Shown one piece after another: positions 1 through 7,511 of a stretch of DNA of 7,912 nt; the stretch's first letter is position 1, and the number at the start of each line of letters is the position of its first letter. The stretch comes from JBNJEM01 sp051745935. Lineage in GTDB: Bacteria; Planctomycetota; Planctomycetia; Pirellulales; Pirellulaceae. The position numbers and the translations under genes were made by a program. The notes under the pieces were generated by a model. It saw only the letters and a program-made list of their open reading frames with translations. It searched no databases and was not told where the DNA came from. The stretch spans positions 1 through 7,912 of the forward strand of contig JBNJEM010000366.1 of NCBI GenBank assembly GCA_051745935.1. The letters run 5' to 3'.

Positions 1-619
1 GTGAGATCTGCGGACACCAGATCAAGTACGATTTCGTACTTGAAAAGACGGGCCTGGAGACCCGTCCTACATATACTGTTTACAACGTTAGGGTATAGTC
101 AGGGTCGCGTGCGAAACGTGGGCAGATCACATGAACATCGAGCAAGAGGCTTGGTTGGACACGGTGCGGGGGTACGACGAGCTGTTTTGTCACGTCGTGG
201 GCTCGTGTTCCTCGATGGGCGAGGCCGCGAGGCGGATGGAGGCCTCCCAGTTGAAGGGCGCCGCCGCGTGTTCAAATAGTCGAGCTCCTCCGCCGGAGTG
301 TGCCGCGTTTCACTCCGACGTTTGGCGTAACGGGTTGATGCCCCGTGTACGGTGTTGCTGTCTCGAGGACGCTGACGGACACACGTCATTTTTTTGACCG
401 CGACGCCAGTCTCCCATCGCCGTGTGCGCTGCTCGTGATTCGGATCGCGCGTACTGCCTCACCCGTGCCCTCCCGGTCCGTCCTCTCGCCCCCTGTCCCC
501 CCACCTTGCCGCCTCGTCCCCTGACATCGCGTCTTCCGGCGGCCGTCACGCTTTGCAAATGCTTGGCCAAGCTCGCAAACCCACGGCAAAAACCCGAAAA
601 ATCAGCGAGAAAAATCAGC
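1..619. other. Stretch with no convincing gene
   Basis: No recognisable protein is encoded here. The most gene-like frame runs from ATG 131 to 397 (+, 88 residues). Its first half looks protein-like (WLDTVRGYDELFCHVV, then GEAARRMEASQLKGAA), but it has no clear ribosome binding site and turns Cys/Pro-rich and unconvincing after about residue 48. It could be another remnant of the transposase-like gene whose C-terminus starts near 620, but I cannot align it to that family. Bases about 455-535 are strongly C/T-rich on the + strand, and a run of seven T lies near 390. Confidence 0.5.
23..66. repeat. Two adjacent short hairpins
   Basis: Two perfect inverted repeats lie side by side. CAAGTACGA (23-31) pairs with TCGTACTTG (34-42) across two bases, and GACGGG (47-52) pairs with CCCGTC (61-66) across an 8-base loop. 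The second hairpin, followed by CTAC, resembles a dispersed 'gacgggc...gcccgtcctac' palindrome that I associate with planctomycete intergenic DNA; that link is from memory. No U-tract follows either stem, so a classical intrinsic terminator is unlikely on the + strand. Confidence 0.5.
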
Positions 620-1072
620 GTGTTTGTTTTCGCCGTCAATGAGCAGGGGCTTTTCCAAGCTGCCTCGAGCGAACTGCGGGCGGTAATCGGTGATGAACTC
701 GAGCATGGTACGAGCAAGGAACTGGCGCGGCGATTGGTCGACTTTGTGGCAGAGTCGGAGGCGTCCCTTCGCGAGGGCGAGCGTTTGCCGATGAGTACGG
801 AGATCCTCGAATCCACTTTTGGGTTGTACAAGCAACTCGAGCGTCAACATTCCAAGAGCGGGTTCACAAGCTTGGTGGCGTGCTTGCCGGCGTTGCTGAA
901 ACCAAAAACGCCGGAGGGGGTAACGGAGGCTTTCGCTCGTACATCAGCGAACGACGTCACCACGTGGACGAAGAAGAACTTCCGTTCGACCGTAGCGTCT
1001 CGCCGTCACGCTGCTTACGCCGAACACAAATCCGCACTGAAACGCGCAACAGTCGAAGCCACAGTACCTTAA
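620..1072 (+). pseudogene. C-terminal remnant of a transposase-like protein
   Basis: About 150 residues read in one frame up to a TAA at 1070-1072. The core motif is GERLPMSTEILESTFGLYKQ, followed by LERQHSKSGFTSL, a hydrophobic ACLPALL stretch and a basic end (FRSTVASRRHAAYAEHKSALK). The pattern 'G-E-R-L-P-x-S-T-E-I-L-E-S-x-F-G-x-x-K-x-L-E-x-x-x-S-x-x-G-F-T' is what I recall for the C-terminal end of an uncharacterised transposase family seen in planctomycetes and other bacteria, where the Glu of STEILES is invariant. The full protein should be several hundred residues. Upstream, the same frame stays open to 422 but turns into low-complexity Pro/Arg/Leu sequence unlike the family, so the N-terminal and central catalytic parts are missing. 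The boundary at 620 is approximate. The frame has no proper start or ribosome binding site, so it is probably not expressed as a functional enzyme. No terminal inverted repeats are visible. Confidence 0.6.
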
Positions 1073-1140
1073 GAAACTTGCCAGGCCAGGCCAAGCCCGG
1101 GGCATCCCTCCGACGCCACACTTTTTTGCAATGCTAGGGA

Positions 1141-3453
1141 TTACTTATCCCTTTTTCGCGCCCGTGGCGTGATTCCAGCGAGGAAAACGAAGAACGAGGG
1201 GACGAAGAGGAGCGAAAAGATGGTGGCGGCGATCATGCCGCCGACCACGACGGTGCCGACCGCTTGGCGGCTGGCCGCTCCGGCGCCGGCGGCGATCAAG
1301 AGGGGCATAAAGCCCAAGATGGACGAAAAGGCAGTCATGAGGATAGCGCGAAACCGAAGACTTGCCGCCCGTGTGGCTGCGTCCCGAACATCTCGTCCTC
1401 GTCGTCGCTCTTCCGCGGCAAACTCCACGATCAAGATGGCGTTCTTGCAGGCGAGCGCCACCAGCAGTACCAGGCCGATTTGGGTATATGTGTTGTTATC
1501 CATTCCTCGCGCCGCGAGCGCAATGACGACGCCCAGGGCGGCGAGCGGAACGACCGCCACGACGGCCGCGGGATTCACCCAGCTTTCGTATTGAGCGGCC
1601 AGCACCAGAAAGACGAACACCACGGCCAGCACGAGAATCGCCACTTGCCCGCCGCCAGCGGCCGCTTTTTCCTGAAATGACATACCGGTCCATTCAAAAT
1701 TCATGGACGGTGGAAGTTCCTGGCGGGCGATCTGTTCCATCAGCGCGAGGGCGTCTCCCGAACTGTAACCCGGCGCCGGCTCGCCGTTAATTTGGGCGCT
1801 GGGGTACAAGTTATAGCGTTGAACAAGCTGCGGTCCAAAGACGGGCGTGACGTCGGCGAACGTGCCCACCGGAACCATATCTCCCGCGGGGTTGCGCACG
1901 TTCAGCCGTGTGATGTCCTCCGGCTTCATGCGGAACTGCTGGTCCGCTTGAATTTTAACCTGGTAGGTGCGTCCAAAGCGATTGAAGTCGTTGACGTAGG
2001 CCGATCCCAAGCACGCTTGGAGAGTGCCAAATACCGAATCGAGCGGTATGTCGAGTGTTTTTACTTTCGTCCGATCGATATCGGCGAACAACTGAGGCAC
2101 GTTGGAGCGGAACGTCGTATTCAATGCCGTGAGCCCGGACTGGGAATTACCGGCCGCGACCATAACCTCGGCCGCTGCCTGCAACGCGTCCAACCCCGCG
2201 TCTTGACGGTCTTGAACCTGCATTTGGAACCCGCCGGCCGCTCCCAGTCCATCGATGGCGGGAGGCGGAAAGGCAACCGCGATCCCTCCCTGAATGTCCT
2301 GAAACTCTCGCCGCAAGCGGGCGAGGATGGCTTCTTGACTGAGTTCGGGGGTCGTGCGCTCTTCCCAAGGATCGAACACGACAAAGACCATACCGGAATT
2401 CGACCCACTGGTCGCGCTGAGCAGCGAGTATCCTGCCACGGAGACCCGGTCCGCCACGCCTGGTGTGTTCTTAAGGATTTCGTCCAACTGGCTCATGACC
2501 CGCTTGGTGCGTTGCAGAGATGCCGCGTCGGGCAGTTGCACATTGACAAACACGTACCCCTGGTCTTCCGTGGGGACGAAACCGGTCGGCAGCGTTTTGA
2601 ATCCCCAGCCGGTCAATATCACCAGGGCGATAAATACCAGCATGCCGATCGCTACACGGCGCAGCATGCTCTTGATTACCCACGTGTACCCATTTGTTAC
2701 CCGATCGAAGGCCGAATTGAACCAGCGAAACAGGACGAATTGACGCGCTGTGTCTTTGTGCTTGGGCCGCAGCAGTAAACCACACAACGCGGGGCTCAAC
2801 GTCAACGCGTTGATCGTGCTAATGACGACCGCCCCCGATATGGTCAAGGCGAATTGGCGGAAGAGTTGACCCGTGATACCCGGCATGAACGCAGTCGGGA
2901 CGAACACGGCTAAAAGCACCAGAGTGGTGGCGATGACCGGTCCCGTGATTTCAGACATCGCTTTGGTCGTAGCTTCTTTCGGCGATAAACCCTCATCTAG
3001 ATACCGGGAGGTATTTTCCACGACCACAATCGCATCGTCCACCACGATGCCAATGGCCAGAACGACCCCGAAGAGCGTCAACATGTTCACGGAAAAGCCG
3101 ATGCCGGCCATGATGGCAAAGGTACCGATCAACGCGACCGGGATAGCCGCGCTGGGGATTAACGTTGCTCGCCAATCCTGCAGAAAAACGAAAATGACAA
3201 GCACCACCAGCAATACGGCGACTACCAGTGTCTGGTAGACCTCACTGATCGACGCGGTGACGAAACGGGTTGTATCAAAGGGAATATCGTACGTTAGTCC
3301 CGCGGGAAAGGACGCGCTGAGCGATTGCATTCTCGTGCTCACTCGATCAGCCACATCCAGAGCATTGGCCCCCGGAAGTTGGTAAATGGCCACGGCCACG
3401 CACGGCGCACCATTGTAGTTCGAAGTGCCCTTCAAAGGGAAACCCGGTATCAT
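1141..3453 (-). CDS. RND-family efflux pump inner-membrane subunit (AcrB/MexB-like), N-terminally truncated
   Basis: This is a proton-driven drug/metabolite exporter of the hydrophobe/amphiphile efflux type, which works in the inner membrane with an adaptor and an outer-membrane channel. The open frame gives 770 residues; AcrB-type pumps have about 1,050. Recognisable homology starts at YNGAPCVAVAIYQLPGANAL (13-32), equivalent to about AcrB residue 280, so the first transmembrane helix and most of the first porter subdomains are absent. What remains is well preserved. The proton-relay pair DD is at 139-140 in GIVVDDAIVVVEN (AcrB D407/D408), Lys670 is in ACKNAILIVEFA (K940), and Arg700 and Thr707 are in LRFRAILMT (R971/T978). 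A hydrophobic helix bundle spans about 72-230, the second periplasmic loop about 285-590, and the C-terminal bundle about 603-760. The ATG at 3453 lies inside the adaptor gene and belongs to adaptor-derived sequence read out of frame, so it is not a native start. There are no internal stops or frameshifts, so the loss is recent or an assembly error. As it stands it is probably not a working pump. Confidence 0.85.
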   Translation of the reverse strand: MIPGFPLKGTSNYNGAPCVAVAIYQLPGANALDVADRVSTRMQSLSASFPAGLTYDIPFDTTRFVTASISEVYQTLVVAVLLVVLVIFVFLQDWRATLIPSAAIPVALIGTFAIMAGIGFSVNMLTLFGVVLAIGIVVDDAIVVVENTSRYLDEGLSPKEATTKAMSEITGPVIATTLVLLAVFVPTAFMPGITGQLFRQFALTISGAVVISTINALTLSPALCGLLLRPKHKDTARQFVLFRWFNSAFDRVTNGYTWVIKSMLRRVAIGMLVFIALVILTGWGFKTLPTGFVPTEDQGYVFVNVQLPDAASLQRTKRVMSQLDEILKNTPGVADRVSVAGYSLLSATSGSNSGMVFVVFDPWEERTTPELSQEAILARLRREFQDIQGGIAVAFPPPAIDGLGAAGGFQMQVQDRQDAGLDALQAAAEVMVAAGNSQSGLTALNTTFRSNVPQLFADIDRTKVKTLDIPLDSVFGTLQACLGSAYVNDFNRFGRTYQVKIQADQQFRMKPEDITRLNVRNPAGDMVPVGTFADVTPVFGPQLVQRYNLYPSAQINGEPAPGYSSGDALALMEQIARQELPPSMNFEWTGMSFQEKAAAGGGQVAILVLAVVFVFLVLAAQYESWVNPAAVVAVVPLAALGVVIALAARGMDNNTYTQIGLVLLVALACKNAILIVEFAAEERRRGRDVRDAATRAASLRFRAILMTAFSSILGFMPLLIAAGAGAASRQAVGTVVVGGMIAATIFSLLFVPSFFVFLAGITPRARKRDK

Positions 3454-4216
3454 TGGCCCGTTGCAGATAAAGCTTTACTCTCTCCTTGCTGCTCTGCGAC
3501 TTGTCGTTTCTGTTGGCCCCTGCTTCTCGGAGCCCCAGCAGTTGGTTCTCAGTGATATTGAAATTGGCATAGATCGGATCGTAGTCGACGATCGTCGTCA
3601 GTTGAGTACCTTGGGTTCCGTCCACGAGGTTGCCCACTTTGACCAGCGTCTTGCCAATTCGGCCATCGATGAGCGCCCGCACCTCAGTCTCGTCCATGTC
3701 CTTTTTCGCGAGTTCCAGATTAGCTTTTGCCAAATCCACCGCGGCTTGTGCTTCATCGCGAGCGGTCTTGGCAGCGACGAGCTCACGGTCGCTGGTCGCA
3801 TTTTTTTCCTGGAGTGAGACTTCACGCTGGTATTCAGTTTCCCCCCGTGCTAACTCGACTTCCCGCGCTGCCAATTCAGCCTCCGCCGCTGCAAGCTTTG
3901 CCTGGTACTCACGTGGCTCGATGACATACAGGATGTCCTCCTCGCTCACCTCATTCCCGGGCTCGAATCTGATCTCCTCCAGAAACCCGGTCACGCGGGC
4001 ACGAACTTCAGCCTGTTGTGTTGCTTCCGTGGTCCCCGTCTCCACGAGATAGTTCGTGATCGATTGACGCAACGGGCAAGCCACCGTCACTTTCGGCGGC
4101 GGAGGTGGTTCGTACTCATTTGGGCGACCGCAGCCGCTTGTCACGACGGATAAACCAAGCAAGCCGACCACCGTCGCTGCTTTCCACGAGCTCTCAAAAC
4201 GGAACAATGACGCCAT
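3347..4216 (-). CDS. RND periplasmic adaptor (membrane fusion protein, HlyD/AcrA family), C-terminally truncated
   Basis: The adaptor bridges an RND pump to an outer-membrane channel. The 289-residue product begins with a lipoprotein-like signal: a basic start, a hydrophobic core at about 13-25, and SGC with the candidate lipidated Cys at 29, followed by Pro-rich PPPPPK (37-42). The first half of the lipoyl domain is at about 66-100 (VRARVTGFLEEIRFEPGNEV). A long Ala/Glu-rich coiled-coil hairpin covers about 101-175. The second lipoyl half is at 178-212 (VRALIDGRIGKTLVKVGNLV), and the beta-barrel begins with DYDPIYANFNITENQLLGL. Family likeness ends at FPFEGHFE (259-266); the final 23 residues (LQWCAVRGRG...) are pump sequence read in the wrong frame. 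About 120-140 residues, the rest of the barrel and the membrane-proximal domain, are missing. ATG 4216 is favoured because it precedes the signal peptide; a weak GGGGA lies about 10 bases upstream. The gene directly precedes the pump remnant, as expected for an adaptor-pump operon. Confidence 0.85.
   Translation of the reverse strand: MASLFRFESSWKAATVVGLLGLSVVTSGCGRPNEYEPPPPPKVTVACPLRQSITNYLVETGTTEATQQAEVRARVTGFLEEIRFEPGNEVSEEDILYVIEPREYQAKLAAAEAELAAREVELARGETEYQREVSLQEKNATSDRELVAAKTARDEAQAAVDLAKANLELAKKDMDETEVRALIDGRIGKTLVKVGNLVDGTQGTQLTTIVDYDPIYANFNITENQLLGLREAGANRNDKSQSSKERVKLYLQRANDTGFPFEGHFELQWCAVRGRGHLPTSGGQCSGCG
3415..3425 (-). other. Deletion junction between adaptor and pump genes
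   Basis: Adaptor coding sequence (frame giving GFPFEGHFE, ending about 3419) meets pump coding sequence (frame giving SNYNGAPCVAV, starting about 3423) within a few bases and out of frame. Relative to a normal adaptor-pump operon, about 400 bases of adaptor, any intergenic spacer and about 840 bases of the pump 5' end are absent, roughly 1.2-1.3 kb. The size is estimated from typical family lengths. No insertion sequence or long repeat lies at the join. Confidence 0.75.
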
Positions 4217-4641
4217 TTTCTAATTTCCCCACACGACAATCGATGACGCGGACAATCAACGCAAGACCAGATCATTATTGGCGTTGTTTCAAGATCGACA
4301 AGATGGGGGGGCGTGGAATTGCCGCATGTCCGGCTGTCCGGCCGTCGGTTCGGGGCTGGTTCGACCGCGATCCAACCGCGGGATGCTCTCCGCGGGTGAG
4401 CCCAGAGATTGCAGAAAACTCGAACCAAGTCACATCATTGACCGTGAGGTATACTGGGGCTACAACCCGAAAAGGCACAATCGAGGGGAAGTACCGGACC
4501 GAAACCGTGGCGGGGCGTCTCGCCGACACATACCCTGGCGGCTCGGGACGCTCGAAGATGTGTGGGACGAAGGAGCGTGGGGTCGGGACAGGCGCTGACG
4601 GCGAACCGTGCTGCCAATGATTTGAGGAGGGCAATCGTAAA
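4217..4641. other. Divergent intergenic region between adaptor and beta-helix genes
   Basis: These 425 bases separate two divergently transcribed genes, so both promoters should lie here, but no convincing -35/-10 pair stands out. Small features are an adjacent tandem 8-mer TGTCCGGC (4327-4334 and 4335-4342) and CCGCGG at 4376-4381 and 4390-4395, which could form a 6-base stem. Frames crossing the region have no ribosome binding sites and no family likeness. No regulator gene is present, although such efflux operons often have one. Confidence 0.5.
4625..4630 (+). promoter_or_regulatory. Shine-Dalgarno AGGAGG of the beta-helix gene
   Basis: A full AGGAGG lies 11 bases before the ATG at 4642. 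It supports that start, which also places a signal peptide at the N-terminus. Confidence 0.7.
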
Positions 4642-5910
4642 ATGTTTTTCACCAGAACGGCGATGACCACGTTGATTTTCATGGCCTTAGTGGTTTTGTT
4701 TTCCGGTACAGTCGCCGCGAGGACGTACTACGTGGATCAGAACGATCCCCGTGCCAGGGATAAGAATGCGGGCACGGAAGCAGCGCCCTGGAAGACACTC
4801 AACCACGCGGCAACCGTCCTGCGGGCTGGAGATACTGTACGGGTCGCGGAAGGAACGTACAACGTAGGTGCCTCGCCAAATTGGGCGTCTCCAGCGGTCG
4901 GCCCGGCGCACGCCGGAACGGCCGATGCCCCAATTACCTTTCGCGCGTGCCCGGGCCATCGAGTGACAATCGAAACGTCCGGTGGCCAAGCCGCGATCGG
5001 GAGTAATCGCGACTATGTCGTCTGGGAAGGATTTGTCGTCGATATGGCGAATCGAATGAAAGGTATCATTATTTTCGGGGCCCGAGGATGCGTCATCCGC
5101 AACTGCGAGGTGAAAGGCAACTACGTGGATAGCGGCGATAATCACGACGGCATCCGGATTGAGAGGGCACCGGATTGTCGCATCCACCACAACGTGATTC
5201 ACGGGATCAAGGGCGGCGGCCCTAACAGTGCTGGCATCAAGGTGTACAGCAAAGGGCTGAAGAACGTGATCGTGGAGGACAACTACATCCACGACAATAC
5301 GGCGGGCGTGATGGACAAGGATTTTGGCGTGGACAACACGTATCGGCGAAACTACTTCACGGGAAACCGTCTAGATTTCTACGGGAACAACCAAGGCGGA
5401 CCGGGCCGGTATTACATCCACGACAACGTCTTTGACGGCAAGCTTGATCTCCACGGCGGCAATACGGGGACGGAAGTTCACGACAATCTCTTTCGTTCGG
5501 GCACGCTTGTCGGCGCGTGGGCCGGTGGAGTAACCGACACCAACGTCTGGAACAATATCGTGATCTCCCAAGCCCGTTCCATTATGGCGTGCGAAAACAA
5601 GAGACAATCGTTGACGTCCGCGCTTGCCTTCATGGACTTCAACCTTTATGACGCTCAGCCGAAGTATGATTTTGGCGTTTACACGCCGGATCGTCAGCGT
5701 TTTTCCCTTGAACAGATGCGAGCGAAGGGCTTCGAAGAAAACTCTCATATCGTTTCCAGTTCCAGCGATGTTTTCGAAGACGAAACGTCCTACCGGCTTC
5801 TACCTCGCTGGAGGAGGGCTGGCAGGCGAAGGGATTCGCCAGGCCCGAACGACATCGCCTTGGTGCTCGACATCAGCCGATATGGTCCCGCCGCGGTTGA
5901 GTCGGAATAG
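4642..5910 (+). CDS. Secreted right-handed parallel beta-helix protein (DUF1565/pectate-lyase-like fold)
   Basis: This 422-residue exported protein has an unknown substrate; relatives include polysaccharide lyases and many uncharacterised carbohydrate-associated proteins. Residues 1-26 form a Sec signal peptide (hydrophobic LIFMALVVLF, then GTVAA, with cleavage likely before RTYYV). Residues 27-75 match the usual opening of the family: TYYVDQNDP, then GTEAAPWKTLNHA and AGDTVRVAEGTY. From about 125 to 310 successive rungs recur: VIRNCEVKGNYV, DGIRIERAPDCRIHHNVIHG, AGIKVYSKGLKNVIVEDNYI, YYIHDNVFDG and TEVHDNLFRSG. The Asn/His-Asp-Asn turns are typical of beta-helix coils. I cannot assign catalytic residues, so a specific enzyme name would be a guess. 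The C-terminus is odd: after TSYRLLP (382-388) comes an Arg-rich WRRAGRRRDSPGP before a more normal end, DIALVLDISRYGP (404-416). It stands alone, diverging from the efflux genes. Confidence 0.85.
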   Translation: MFFTRTAMTTLIFMALVVLFSGTVAARTYYVDQNDPRARDKNAGTEAAPWKTLNHAATVLRAGDTVRVAEGTYNVGASPNWASPAVGPAHAGTADAPITFRACPGHRVTIETSGGQAAIGSNRDYVVWEGFVVDMANRMKGIIIFGARGCVIRNCEVKGNYVDSGDNHDGIRIERAPDCRIHHNVIHGIKGGGPNSAGIKVYSKGLKNVIVEDNYIHDNTAGVMDKDFGVDNTYRRNYFTGNRLDFYGNNQGGPGRYYIHDNVFDGKLDLHGGNTGTEVHDNLFRSGTLVGAWAGGVTDTNVWNNIVISQARSIMACENKRQSLTSALAFMDFNLYDAQPKYDFGVYTPDRQRFSLEQMRAKGFEENSHIVSSSSDVFEDETSYRLLPRWRRAGRRRDSPGPNDIALVLDISRYGPAAVESE

Positions 5911-6248
5911 CCCCTATAAAGTGTGTCATTCCGGAAGAGGAAACCTGAGCGGATCACGGCCGGAATCCTATCGTTCATCGGCTCCGATCTTGAAGTACGG
6001 CAGCTTGAGTGCTTCTGACATGTTGTTGACCACTCTGTTGTAGCGACGATTCTGGAACACAAGGGATTATGAGAACCGTGGGACACCGGCCGACTTTATT
6101 GTACAGGTATCCGCGGCTCGCCAACAGGCGTCGCCAAGGCGCGCATTCTCGGTCGTTCCGCGCCCTCGTCGCACTGCGACCGTAGAATTAACTTCCCCAC
6201 GAAACTGCAAGCCGCGAACTTGACTCGATCCGACACACCGCCAGCATC
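5911..6248. other. Intergenic gap between convergent genes
   Basis: These 338 bases separate the beta-helix gene from the oppositely oriented C_GCAxxG_C_C gene. No clear terminator hairpin with a U-tract is visible for either. The only protein-like signal is a short frame on the - strand, 6066 down to 5968, reading FQNRRYNRVVNNMSEALK and LPYFKIGADER before TAG. It has no start codon of its own and an in-frame stop just upstream (6067-6069). It may be the decayed C-terminus of a former gene. Confidence 0.35.
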
Positions 6249-6854
6249 TTAACCGGACTCGACAAACTGCGGGCAATCTTCAAAAGCGTTCTCCGTTTCG
6301 GCGGCCTCAAGCTTCTCCCAGGTTCTGATGTCGTGCCCCAGCAGGTCCCGGCAGTGTATGGAGTCGTGCCGTGCCTTGAAGGCGCGAATGAATTGCCTCA
6401 CCATCTCGATTGTCCTGCGATCGGCTTCCTCATCACCTAGCTTGTTCATGTTCGTGGTTTTCAGTCCAATCACCATGGTTGCTCCGCTGACCGCTCCGCA
6501 CACGTTGCCGGTCAATCCTAGACCTGGCATACCCCTCGAGATCTTGACTGCCAAATCTATTTTCATTCCCAGCTCCTGGGCATATGCAACCAGCACGGCG
6601 GTACAACAGTTTCCGTATTTGTTCAATGATCGCCGGGCTGTGTCGATCCTTTCTCCAGCAGCGCCGATTCGTTCTTCCGTCTTCTTGTTTCCTTTCGGCA
6701 ATTGGGGGCGCTCCGGGCCGGCGTCTTCTTTGGAGGTGCCCACATCGTCGCCAGTTCCACCGAAACACCCAAGTGTTCCCAGCGCGCCTGCCGAGGCCAC
6801 ACTGGCACTCGCAATCCGAACGAACTCGCGCCGGTTAGTTCGACTGTCATTCAC
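6249..6854 (-). CDS. Tat-exported C_GCAxxG_C_C family protein
   Basis: This 201-residue protein of a Cys-rich family has unproven function; a redox or metal-binding role is usually suspected from the conserved cysteines. Start GTG 6854 is chosen because AAGGAG sits 7 bases upstream and because it opens with a twin-arginine signal: NRREFVRIAS (8-17) followed by a hydrophobic Ala-rich stretch to Gly29. Cys30 could be lipidated, but the lipobox (TLGC) is weak. A charged linker follows (about 34-75). The domain spans about 79-197 with all four family cysteines: Cys83 in GNCCTAVLVAYAQELG, Cys119 in GNVCGAVSGATMVIGL, Cys168 in HCRDLLGHDI and Cys194 in CPQFV. Cys84 is an extra residue where the family commonly has Ala. 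The frame stays open upstream to 7070, but that extension has no ribosome binding site and would bury the Tat signal. Members without export signals are common, so the Tat leader points to work outside the cytoplasm with a cofactor or pre-folded state. No redox partner gene is adjacent. Confidence 0.8.
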   Translation of the reverse strand: MNDSRTNRREFVRIASASVASAGALGTLGCFGGTGDDVGTSKEDAGPERPQLPKGNKKTEERIGAAGERIDTARRSLNKYGNCCTAVLVAYAQELGMKIDLAVKISRGMPGLGLTGNVCGAVSGATMVIGLKTTNMNKLGDEEADRRTIEMVRQFIRAFKARHDSIHCRDLLGHDIRTWEKLEAAETENAFEDCPQFVESG

Positions 6855-6861
6855 GTTTTGA

Positions 6862-6867
6862 CTCCTT
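6862..6867 (-). promoter_or_regulatory. Shine-Dalgarno AAGGAG deciding the GTG start
   Basis: On the - strand AAGGAG is followed by seven bases and then GTG at 6854. This spacing is close to ideal and selects GTG over the upstream ATGs near 6939 and 7070. Confidence 0.7.
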
Positions 6868-7511
6868 CGAATCTGAAAACGATGAGAAAAAGGCCGTGGC
6901 ACATCCTTCTTAGCGATTTGAGGAGTGACGGTTGCCATTAAATCGGCGGGCGAACCGCGCGGCAATTTGAACCGACTATGACGCGTTCCCGCGCCCTGGA
7001 AGGGAATAGCGCGCGCCGGGCGACACCCTGTCCATCCGCCCCCGTTACCCATATCGACGGTGCCACTCACCGTTTCTTTCCAACATGTTAGAACTCCTCA
7101 ATCTCATAGGTGACGGAAGAAAGCCCCTTTTCGTTTTTGGGGTCGGATCGCATTGCAGAGTAAAAAACGCACACATTCCCCCCTCCCGTTAAAATGCGAC
7201 ATACAACCTTGGATCGTCTCACGAATCTGTGGAAAAGGACAGGACTTTCCAGCTGGGCTCCGAGTCATTCTCCCGACTCAGCGGCCTTCATGCCGGTCGA
7301 GTTTCAGCGCGATGAGCAACCTGGATCCCGCTGCACGAGCTCTCAAAACCTCTCGTACTGGCTCTCGCCGGAGGGTATTCACGGCTGTCCCCCCTATGCA
7401 GACTTGGAGCATTCATGGCAACATTTCGCTGTGTGCGCTGAACATGCAAATCAACCGTCAGCTTACCGCTCCAGTCGGTCAGCATGAATTCAGCCGCGAA
7501 TCTGCCTACAT

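Noticed and set aside
79..98. Promoter formed by TTTACA and TATAGT
   Set aside because: The spacing between the boxes is only about 9 bases, far below the usual 16-18.
310..831. 173-residue - strand open frame
   Set aside because: It runs antisense through the transposase remnant and the C-rich tract; Arg/Ser-rich with no protein-like pattern.
1792..2778. Long + strand open frame (328 residues) inside the pump gene
   Set aside because: It is antisense to the RND pump, whose motifs are unmistakable; the + strand product is Arg/His-rich with no family likeness.
4105..4620. + strand open frame between the adaptor and beta-helix genes
   Set aside because: It overlaps the adaptor start antisense, has no ribosome binding site, and has the composition of translated non-coding GC-rich DNA.
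6855..7070. N-terminal extension of the C_GCAxxG_C_C gene to an ATG at 7070
   Set aside because: It would place about 72 unlikely residues before a clear Tat signal, while GTG 6854 has an AAGGAG at ideal spacing.
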